Below, in pieces: positions 8,486 through 15,681 of a DNA stretch of 64,000 nt (position 1 is the first letter of the stretch; the number at the start of each line of letters is the position of its first letter). Source of the stretch: DATARH01 sp963778385. Its GTDB lineage: Bacteria; Pseudomonadota; Alphaproteobacteria; ATCC43930; CGMCC-115725. A model generated the notes under the pieces. That model ran no database searches, was not told the origin of the DNA, and saw nothing but the letters and a program-made list of their open reading frames with translations. Made by a program: the position numbers and the translations under genes. Location of the stretch: NCBI GenBank assembly GCA_963778385.1, contig CAVZUA010000011.1:124001-188000 (forward strand), given 5' to 3'.

Positions 8486-11269
8486 ATGTCGCTCGACAAG
8501 ACATACCGGCCCGACGAGGTCGAGCCGCGGCAATACGCAGCTTGGGAGCGTTCGGGTGGGTTCGCCTGCGACCCGGACGGCGCCAAGCGGCCCTACACGA
8601 TCATGATGCCGCCGCCGAACGTCACCGGCAGCCTGCACATGGGCCATGCGCTGACCTTTACGCTGCAGGACATCCTGATCCGGTTCGAACGGATGCGCGG
8701 CCGTGACGCACTGTGGCAGCCGGGCACCGACCATGCCGGAATCGCCACGGAGATCGTCGTCACCAACCAGTTGGCCGACCGGCAGATCAATAAACACGGC
8801 CTCGGCCGCGACAAGTTCATCGAACGCGTCTGGGAGTGGAAGGCCGAATCGGGCGGCACGATTGTCAACCAACTGCGCCGGCTCGGCGCCTCGGCTGACT
8901 GGGCGCGCGAGCGCTTCACCATGGACCCCGGCCTCGCCGCCGCGGTGCGCAAGGTCTTTGCGCAGCTTTATCGCGAGGGTCTGATCTACCGCGACAAGCG
9001 GCTGGTCAACTGGGACCCGGAGATGCACACGACCATCTCCGACCTCGAAGTCGACAGCCGCGAGACGAAGGGCAAGCTCTGGTACATCCGCTACCCGATC
9101 GAGGGCGAGGACGGCCGTTATGTCATCGTCGCGACGACGCGGCCGGAGACCATGCTCGGCGACACCGGCGTCGCGGTGCATCCCGAGGACGCGCGGTTCG
9201 CAGACGTGGTCGGCAAGAAGGTGCGGTTGCCGCTCGTCGGCCGGCTGATCCCAATCGTTGCGGACGAGTATGCGGACCCCGAAAAGGGGTCGGGCGCGGT
9301 CAAGATCACGCCGGCGCATGATTTCAACGATTTCGAGGTCGGCCGCCGGCATGGCCTCGAGATGATCAACATCTTCGACCAGGACGCGCGGCTCAACGAC
9401 AATGCACCGGAGGCCTATCGCGGGCTGCTGCGCTTCGACGCACGCAAGCAGGTGCTCGCCGATCTTGAAGCGGCCGGGCTGATCGAGAAGGTCGAGGATC
9501 ACACGCTGATGGTGCCGCACCATGACCGCTCGGGCGTGGTCGTCGAGCCGTGGCTGACCGACCAGTGGTACGCCAATGCCGGCGTGCTCGCGAAGCCGGC
9601 GATCGCGGCGGTCGAGACCGGGCAGACAGTGTTTGTGCCGCGACAATGGGAAAACACGTTCTTTGAATGGATGCGCAACATCCAGCCCTGGTGCATCTCG
9701 CGCCAGCTGTGGTGGGGCCACCAGATCCCGGCTTGGTACGGGCCTTTTACCAACGAGGATGGCAAGCTAGCATATGAAATTGGTGCCGGTGGGAAGAACC
9801 AAATTTTTGTGGCGGAATCTGAAAGTGATGCCATTGCACAAGCTAAAAATATCTATGGAAAACCGGTAAAAGTTCTTTCATCAGTCTATGATCTTGTTCA
9901 AGAACCCGTTCTAAAGGAAATGAAGGACGACAATAGAACGGTGTTTCTCTGGCGCGACCCCGACGTGCTCGACACCTGGTTTTCCTCGGCGCTGTGGCCG
10001 TTCTCGACGCTCGGCTGGCCCGAGCCGACGCCCGAAGTCGCGCGCTACTACCCCGGCGACGTGCTGGTGACCGGGTTCGACATCATCTTCTTCTGGGTCG
10101 CCCGGATGATGATGATGGGCCTGCATTTCCGCGGCGAGGTACCGTTCCGCACGGTCTACATCCATGCGCTGGTGCGCGACGAGCGCGGCCAGAAGATGTC
10201 GAAGTCGCGCGGCAACATCATCGACCCGCTCGACCTGATCGACCGCTACGGCTGCGACGCGCTGCGGTTTACGCTGGCCGCGCTGGCCGCGCCCGGCCGC
10301 GACATCAAGCTCGCGGAAAGCCGGGTTGAGGGCTACCGCAATTTCGTCACCAAGCTGTGGAATGCGGCGCGCTACGCCGAAATGAACGGCGCCGCATTCG
10401 ACCCCGGCTTCGACCCGCGTTCGGCAAGGCAGACGATCAATCGCTGGATCGCCGGCTCGACGCGCGATTGCGCGATGGCGGCGACGCAAGCGCTCGAAGC
10501 CTACCGTTTCGACGAGGCGGCCAACCGGCTCTATGCGTTTGTGTGGGGCACGTTTTGCGACTGGTATCTCGAATTCTCGAAACCGATCCTGCAGAGCGGC
10601 GATGCTGCGGCGCAGACCGAGACGCGCGCGACGATCGGCTGGGTGCTGGCGCAAATCGTCCATCTGCTGCACCCGATCATGCCGTATGTGACCGAGGAAA
10701 TCTGGGCACAGCTCGGCGGCAAGGATGCCGGTCTGCTGCTGACTAGCGCGTGGCCCGATCTGCCCGCCGATTTGCACGACCCTGAAGCCGCGGCCGAGAT
10801 GGATTGGGTCGTCGCGGCTATCTCCGCGATTCGCGGCGTGCGCTCGGAGATGAACGTGCCAGCAGCGGCGCGCCTGCACTTAGAGATCAAGAGCGACGCC
10901 GATCAAAACGCGCTGCAATGGCTCAGTCTCAATCATTATCATTTTGAATGGTTGGCTCGATTGGACGGGTCCGGATGGCTTGAGGTTGAGGATGCGCCGC
11001 CTGGCAGCGTTTCGGTGGTTGTCGAAGGTGCAACATTGTTTCTGCCGCTCGGCGACGTGGTCGACCTCGGCCAGGAAAAGGCCCGGCTCGGCAAGGAAAT
11101 CGCAAAGTTCGATGCCGAGCTGGCCAAATTCGCCGCCAAGCTCGGCAATCCCGGCTTCCTTGCCAAGGCCAAACCCGAAGTCATCGAAGAGCAGCGCGAG
11201 CGCGAAGCCGACACCCGACGCGACCGCGACCGCCTTAAGGCCGCCTACGAGCGACTGGAAGCGGTGTAG
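8486..11269 (+). CDS. valS: Valyl-tRNA synthetase
   Basis: A 927-residue class I synthetase that charges tRNA-Val and edits mis-activated threonine. HMGH is at residues 51-54 and KMSKS begins at K570; the CP1 editing insert lies between them, and the usual C-terminal coiled coil (LGQEKARLGKEIAKFDAELA) ends the protein. ATG 8486 begins 8 bases after the popZ stop and gives the normal MSLDKTYRP start. An unusually AT-rich stretch at 9760-9945 codes for an extended segment before the DVLDTWFSSALWP block; it is listed separately. Confidence 0.95.
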   Translation: MSLDKTYRPDEVEPRQYAAWERSGGFACDPDGAKRPYTIMMPPPNVTGSLHMGHALTFTLQDILIRFERMRGRDALWQPGTDHAGIATEIVVTNQLADRQINKHGLGRDKFIERVWEWKAESGGTIVNQLRRLGASADWARERFTMDPGLAAAVRKVFAQLYREGLIYRDKRLVNWDPEMHTTISDLEVDSRETKGKLWYIRYPIEGEDGRYVIVATTRPETMLGDTGVAVHPEDARFADVVGKKVRLPLVGRLIPIVADEYADPEKGSGAVKITPAHDFNDFEVGRRHGLEMINIFDQDARLNDNAPEAYRGLLRFDARKQVLADLEAAGLIEKVEDHTLMVPHHDRSGVVVEPWLTDQWYANAGVLAKPAIAAVETGQTVFVPRQWENTFFEWMRNIQPWCISRQLWWGHQIPAWYGPFTNEDGKLAYEIGAGGKNQIFVAESESDAIAQAKNIYGKPVKVLSSVYDLVQEPVLKEMKDDNRTVFLWRDPDVLDTWFSSALWPFSTLGWPEPTPEVARYYPGDVLVTGFDIIFFWVARMMMMGLHFRGEVPFRTVYIHALVRDERGQKMSKSRGNIIDPLDLIDRYGCDALRFTLAALAAPGRDIKLAESRVEGYRNFVTKLWNAARYAEMNGAAFDPGFDPRSARQTINRWIAGSTRDCAMAATQALEAYRFDEAANRLYAFVWGTFCDWYLEFSKPILQSGDAAAQTETRATIGWVLAQIVHLLHPIMPYVTEEIWAQLGGKDAGLLLTSAWPDLPADLHDPEAAAEMDWVVAAISAIRGVRSEMNVPAAARLHLEIKSDADQNALQWLSLNHYHFEWLARLDGSGWLEVEDAPPGSVSVVVEGATLFLPLGDVVDLGQEKARLGKEIAKFDAELAKFAAKLGNPGFLAKAKPEVIEEQREREADTRRDRDRLKAAYERLEAV
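9760..9945 (+). other. Low-GC, odd-codon island inside valS
   Basis: About 185 bases in frame within valS use codons that are rare elsewhere here (AGA, TCA, CTA, AAA, ATT, TAT, GTT). They encode the stretch from about AYEIGAGGKNQIFVAESESD to KEMKDDNRTV. Base composition drops sharply at both edges and returns to GC-rich coding at the conserved DPDVLDTWFSS block. The sequence is still sensible for a synthetase, so it looks like a foreign or unamelioirated segment rather than damage. Confidence 0.7.
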
Positions 11270-11440
11270 CGCCGCCCGGTTTAGCTCGTCGACCGCAAAA
11301 CCACCAAAATCTGCTGATACCGTCTGATTATTTTGCGATCCCGAACGGGAGCGTCCTGGCTGTAAATTTCCTGCAGAAACAGCGATAACAGCCATCCGGC
11401 GACGGATGCGTGCCGGGTACTTTTCGCAAAGAGGCGCAGC

Positions 11441-12481
11441 TTGACCATCCGCGTTGACGAACTGGCGGACCGCGGTCTCGTCTCACCGACGCGGCTCGAC
11501 GAGGTGCGATACGTCGCGGCGCGGTTCCAGGTGGCGCTGACCGAGGAAGTCGCCGGGTTGGTTGACCCCGCCGATCCCATCGACCCGATCGCGGCGCAGT
11601 TCGTGCCGAATGTGGCGGAGTTGGAGACGGCCGCGGAGGAGCAGGCCGATCCGATCGGCGACGAACGCTGGTCGCCGGTGCCGGGGATCGTTCATCGCTA
11701 TCCCGACCGCGTGCTACTGAAGCCGACACTGGTCTGTCCGGTCTATTGCCGGTTCTGTTTCCGCCGCGAGCAGATCGGCGCGCGCGGCAAGGTGCTGAGT
11801 CGGCAGGCGCTCGACCGCGCCTATGCCTATATCCGCGAGCGACCGGAGGTCTGGGAGGTCATCGTCACCGGCGGCGACCCGTTCCTGCTGTCGCCGCGTC
11901 GTGTCGCGGCCATTGTCGACGCGCTCGCCACTATCGATCATGTCCAGGTCATCCGCTTTCACACCCGCGTGCCGGTCGTCGACCCGCGCCGGGTGACGGC
12001 CGCGCTGGTCGAGGCGCTGGACGTCGAGAAGGCCGTCTATGTCGTGATCCATGCCAACCATCCGCGAGAGTTGACGGACGCCGCGCGAAAGGCAGTTGCG
12101 CGGCTGGTGCGCGCGGGCATCCCGGTGCTGTCGCAAAGCGTGTTGCTGCGCGGTGTCAACGACGATGCGGCGACGTTGGAGACGCTGTTCCGCGCGCTCG
12201 TCGCAATGCGGGTCAAGCCCTACTACCTGCACCATCCCGATCTCGCGCGCGGTACGGGGCATTTCCGCGGCGACATCGCCGACGGGCAGCAGCTGATGCG
12301 CGAGCTGCGCGGCCGCGTTTCGGGGCTGTGTCAGCCGACCTATGTCCTCGACATCCCCGGCGGGCACGGCAAGGTGCCGATCGGCCCGTGCTGGCTGCAT
12401 CGCGACGATGAGGGCTGGATCGTCGAGGACGGGGCCGGCCAGACTCACCGCTACCCGCCCGAAAGAGGCGAGCCGCGATGA
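11441..12481 (+). CDS. Lysine 2,3-aminomutase family radical SAM protein
   Basis: A 346-residue KamA/EpmB-type enzyme. C99-x3-C103-x2-C106 in CPVYCRFCFRREQIG binds the radical-SAM cluster; VIVTGGDPFLL and HANHPRE are further family motifs, and YYLHHPDLARGTGHFR is the PLP-lysine region of the family. EpmB isomerises alpha-lysine to beta-lysine for EF-P modification, but epmA and efp are not beside it, so the substrate is open. The TTG start at 11441 follows GAGG at good spacing. The final ATGA overlaps the next gene by 4 bases. Confidence 0.85.
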   Translation: MTIRVDELADRGLVSPTRLDEVRYVAARFQVALTEEVAGLVDPADPIDPIAAQFVPNVAELETAAEEQADPIGDERWSPVPGIVHRYPDRVLLKPTLVCPVYCRFCFRREQIGARGKVLSRQALDRAYAYIRERPEVWEVIVTGGDPFLLSPRRVAAIVDALATIDHVQVIRFHTRVPVVDPRRVTAALVEALDVEKAVYVVIHANHPRELTDAARKAVARLVRAGIPVLSQSVLLRGVNDDAATLETLFRALVAMRVKPYYLHHPDLARGTGHFRGDIADGQQLMRELRGRVSGLCQPTYVLDIPGGHGKVPIGPCWLHRDDEGWIVEDGAGQTHRYPPERGEPR

Positions 12482-14211
12482 GCCGAGGGCGCAGCGCCGC
12501 CACTGACGGGCCGTTGACGCTCGTCGTCGGCGACGATGCGCTGGCGATCAGTACCGCCGCCGAAATCTGCCGGCTGCCGGGGCATCGCGTCACCGTCCTC
12601 GCCGCGCTTGGCGAGGAATTTGCCAAGGCAGCGGCCGCGGCCGGTGCCGATTTCGTGCCCGGCCGCGCCGATAACAGCGACAGCCTGGAGCGCGCCGGGG
12701 TCGGCGGCGCCACGACGATCATCGCTGTATCGCGCGACGATCAGCTCAACCTGCATGCCGCGCTCCTGGCGCGCGACGCCAACCCGCGGATCCGCATCGT
12801 GTTGCGCCAGTTCAACCGCACGCTGGCGCACAAGATCGAACAGAACCTGCCCGATACGGCGGTGCTGTCGCTGGCCTGGCATTCGGCGGCGAGCTATGCC
12901 GCGACCGCGCTCGACCCGTCGTGCATTCGCGGGTTGCAATTTCCTGAGCCGGACGGGCCGCTCACCGGCTTTGTCGAACGCATTGCCGCCGAGGAGGATT
13001 TTACCGGACGCAGCATCGTCGAGGTCGAGATGGCGCTCGGCGCCCGCGTCGTCGCGGTCAACGGCGATACGACGATCGACGGGCAGGCGCGCATCCCCTG
13101 GCGGGCGCGCGTGTGTCTCTACGGCACGATCGAGCAGCTGATGCGGTCGGCGCCCAAACCGGAACCGGCCGAAGGTTCGGCGCCGCGGCCAAGCTATCAC
13201 GGTCCGCGATTGCCGGGGCATTCGCGGTTCATCCGCGCCAACCCCTATTTGTGGTCGTTCGCGGCGACGGCGTTCATCCTGTTTTGCCTTGGGACCTGGC
13301 ATTTCCGGTTTGCCTTCGAGACTACCTGGCTGACCGCGGCGTATTTCGTGCTCGCGACGATGACCACGACGGGCTACGGCGACATCACCCCGCACCATGA
13401 CGATGTGTTCGACATCGTCATGGCGATGATGCTGATGATCTCGGGCGTCGTGTTCACCGGCGTCTTTATCGCTTTCGCCGCGTCGATGCTGACCCGCGCG
13501 CAATGGGTGCGCACGCAGGGGCTGCGGCACATCAAGCGGCGCGGGCATATCGTGGTGTGCGGCGCCGGCAGTATCGGTGCCGGCGTCATCGACTTGCTTC
13601 TCGGGTTCGGCAAGCCGCTTGTCGTGGTCGAGGCGGCACCCGATGCGGCGATGATCGAGCGGGCGCGCGATCGCGGCTTCGACCTGCTGACGGGCGATGC
13701 GAGCCGCGACGATACGCTCGATCTGTGCAATCTCGAAGCCGCGCACAGCCTCATCGCATTGACCAATGTCGACACGCTGAACCTGGAGATCGCGCTGGGC
13801 GCGCGGGCGCGCAATCCCAATATGCCGACCGTCCTGCGCATCGCCGAGGCGAGCTTTGCGGCGTCGATCGCCCGCCATTTCGATTTCCGCACGACCTATT
13901 CCGCCGCGGCCCTGGCGGCGCCCGCCTTCGCCGGGTTGGCGCGCATGCCGGGCGCGCGCGGCCGCATCACCTTCGGCGGTCAGGAATATGCGATCGCCGA
14001 ATACCGCTTGCGCGGCGACGCGCATTCGCAGCTGCCACCCGGGTCGATCCCGATCGCCGTGGCCCGCGAAAAGGGATTGGCCCTGGTCCATGATTTGGCC
14101 GAACTACGCCCGGACAATCGCGTGCTGGTACTGGTGCCGCTCGTCCAATTCGAGAGCGACGCCGCGCCGCCCGAGCCGCAGATGCAGGCGGTCGTCCCGG
14201 CGATATCTTAA
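12478..14211 (+). CDS. Two-TM potassium channel flanked by two RCK domains
   Basis: A 577-residue membrane protein with an uncommon order: an N-terminal TrkA-type Rossmann domain (about 14-150) and TrkA_C-like segment (about 160-222), then one pore unit and a second RCK domain. TM1 is about 258-275, the selectivity filter is TTTGYGD at about 296-302, and TM2 is about 313-338. The second RCK starts at HIVVCGAGSIGAG, with another TrkA_C-like end. It should form a ligand-gated K+ channel. It overlaps the aminomutase by ATGA, so the two are translationally coupled though no functional link is known. Confidence 0.85.
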   Translation: MSRGRSAATDGPLTLVVGDDALAISTAAEICRLPGHRVTVLAALGEEFAKAAAAAGADFVPGRADNSDSLERAGVGGATTIIAVSRDDQLNLHAALLARDANPRIRIVLRQFNRTLAHKIEQNLPDTAVLSLAWHSAASYAATALDPSCIRGLQFPEPDGPLTGFVERIAAEEDFTGRSIVEVEMALGARVVAVNGDTTIDGQARIPWRARVCLYGTIEQLMRSAPKPEPAEGSAPRPSYHGPRLPGHSRFIRANPYLWSFAATAFILFCLGTWHFRFAFETTWLTAAYFVLATMTTTGYGDITPHHDDVFDIVMAMMLMISGVVFTGVFIAFAASMLTRAQWVRTQGLRHIKRRGHIVVCGAGSIGAGVIDLLLGFGKPLVVVEAAPDAAMIERARDRGFDLLTGDASRDDTLDLCNLEAAHSLIALTNVDTLNLEIALGARARNPNMPTVLRIAEASFAASIARHFDFRTTYSAAALAAPAFAGLARMPGARGRITFGGQEYAIAEYRLRGDAHSQLPPGSIPIAVAREKGLALVHDLAELRPDNRVLVLVPLVQFESDAAPPEPQMQAVVPAIS

Positions 14212-14251
14212 TTAAGCATCAATTTATTGGCTTTTCCTGCCCGGTGCGACG

Positions 14252-14599
14252 ATGGTCCCGGCCATGCCACCAGTGATGAACAAACTCGACCGCGCCGAAT
14301 TGCGCGTACAGCGCCGCTACGTCACGTCGATCTTCGAGGTGATCGTCGAGTGCGAATTGTTTCGCTCGCTCGACATTTCGGTGGGGGGCGTGCATCTCGA
14401 CCAGAAATGCGAAGACCTCCCTGTCGGCACGGCGGTCGAGGGCTGGATCGCGCTGCCGGGGGTGGCCCAAGCCTATGCGTTCTCCGGGGAAATCCTGCGG
14501 ACCGACGAGCTGACGGGCAACACCGTCGTCCGGTTCGACGACATCGAGCCGGAGACCGCCGAGTTCATCGACCGATCGGTCGCCTGGCGCCTGCACTGA
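14252..14599 (+). CDS. PilZ-domain protein, putative c-di-GMP receptor
   Basis: A 115-residue single-domain protein. RVQRR (R18 to R22) is the RxxxR arm and DISVGG at 41-46 is the DxSxxG motif, the two parts that clasp cyclic di-GMP in PilZ domains; the rest fits a small beta-barrel ending in TVVRFDDIE. In-frame ATGs at 14252, 14264 and 14276 are all possible starts, and none has a clear ribosome site. Its target is unknown; the cellulose synthase further along also carries a PilZ domain. Confidence 0.72.
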   Translation: MVPAMPPVMNKLDRAELRVQRRYVTSIFEVIVECELFRSLDISVGGVHLDQKCEDLPVGTAVEGWIALPGVAQAYAFSGEILRTDELTGNTVVRFDDIEPETAEFIDRSVAWRLH

Positions 14600-14609
14600 C
14601 AGCCGCTCG

Positions 14610-15392
14610 CTACCCCGCCAGTTCGCACCAGATCGGGGTGTGGTCGGAGGCGCGGTCCTTGCCGCGCGGCGATTTGTCGATGTCGCAGCCGACCACCTTG
14701 TCGGCGGCATGTGGCGACAGCAGCATGTGGTCGATCCGCAAGCCTTCGTCGCGCTGCCAGCGGCCGGCCTGATAGTCCCAATAAGTGTATTTGTGCGGCT
14801 CGCGGTGGAAGACGCGATAGGCGTCGGTGAGCCCCTGGCTGAGCAGCGCGCGGAAACGCGAGCGCGCCTCGATGCGACAGAGCGCGTCGTCGCGGAAGGC
14901 GACCGGGTCGTAGACGTCGTCGTCGGTCGGGCAGATGTTGTAGTCGCCGGCCAGCACGAACGGCGTCTCGCGGTGCAGCAACCCCTGGGCATGCGCGTTG
15001 AGCCGGTCCATCCAGCCGAGCTTGTAGGTGAATTTCTCGGTGCCCGAGGGGTTGCCGTTCGGCAGATAGATCGAGGCGATCCGCACCTCGGCGCCGGACG
15101 GACCGAATGTCGCTTCGAGATAGCGCGCATGGTCGTCGCCGTCATCGCCCGGCAGGCCGAAGACGACGTCGCGCGCCGGCTCTTTCGAGACCAGCGCGAC
15201 GCCGTTATAGGCGCGCTGGCCGAGCGCCTCGACCTTGTAGCCGAGCGTCGCCACTTCGAGCCGCGGGAAGTCGTCGGCGAGGCATTTGATCTCCTGCAGG
15301 CACAGCACGTCGGGCTGCGCGTTCTTGAGGAAATCGAGCAGATGCGGCAGGCGGACCTTGATCGAATTGACGTTCCAGGTCGCGATCTTCAT
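14610..15392 (-). CDS. xthA: Exodeoxyribonuclease III
   Basis: A 260-residue Mg-dependent AP endonuclease/3'-exonuclease for base excision repair. It begins MKIATWNVNSIKVRLPHL and shows the metal-binding glutamate in CLQEIKC, YLPNGNP, LAGDYNICP and the terminal SDHTPIWCEL. These are the complete catalytic motifs of the Xth family. It converges on the PilZ gene with a gap of 10 bases and is monocistronic as far as the sequence shows. Confidence 0.95.
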   Translation of the reverse strand: MKIATWNVNSIKVRLPHLLDFLKNAQPDVLCLQEIKCLADDFPRLEVATLGYKVEALGQRAYNGVALVSKEPARDVVFGLPGDDGDDHARYLEATFGPSGAEVRIASIYLPNGNPSGTEKFTYKLGWMDRLNAHAQGLLHRETPFVLAGDYNICPTDDDVYDPVAFRDDALCRIEARSRFRALLSQGLTDAYRVFHREPHKYTYWDYQAGRWQRDEGLRIDHMLLSPHAADKVVGCDIDKSPRGKDRASDHTPIWCELAG

Positions 15393-15454
15393 GGCCTCTG
15401 CCTTCGCATCATCACTGCCCTCGGTTCGATGACCCGCATCATTCCAATCTTGTC

Positions 15455-15520
15455 ATTCCCGCGAAAGCGGGAATCCAGGGCAAGCGCCAAGAAATCCGCT
15501 GACCACGCGGGTTGCCCTGG
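15455..15520. repeat. Palindromic REP-like element
   Basis: ATTCCCGC-GAAA-GCGGGAAT (15455-15474) is a perfect 8-base-stem hairpin. It is followed by CCAGGGCAA (15475-15483) whose inverse TTGCCCTGG lies at 15512-15520. The layout, a short hairpin plus an outer inverted repeat next to GGACCCC, parallels the element at 50338-50431 and suggests a dispersed non-coding family. Confidence 0.6.
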
Positions 15521-15637
15521 ACCCCGCCTCGGGCGGCGCCACTCGCCGGCCGGTCGCGCATCTGGCGGAAAGCTGACATCAGCCCTATAAGTCTAAACGG
15601 GTCGTGTCGCGACGCTTCTCCCGTGAAGCGAGAAGCC

Positions 15638-15653
15638 CTCGTATCAATACGAG
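15638..15653. promoter_or_regulatory. 16-base palindrome before the propeller/cytochrome gene
   Basis: CTCGTATCAATACGAG: CTCGTAT at 15638-15644 and its exact inverse ATACGAG at 15647-15653, 29 bases ahead of the start at 15682. It could be an operator or a small hairpin in the leader. No regulator gene is adjacent. Confidence 0.35.
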
Positions 15654-15681
15654 TTTGAAATCCTCCCTAAAAGGACCGGCG

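Noticed and set aside
12451..14091. A 546-codon frame antisense to the K+ channel
   Set aside because: The sense frame carries TTTGYGD and two Rossmann motifs; the antisense translation shows none.
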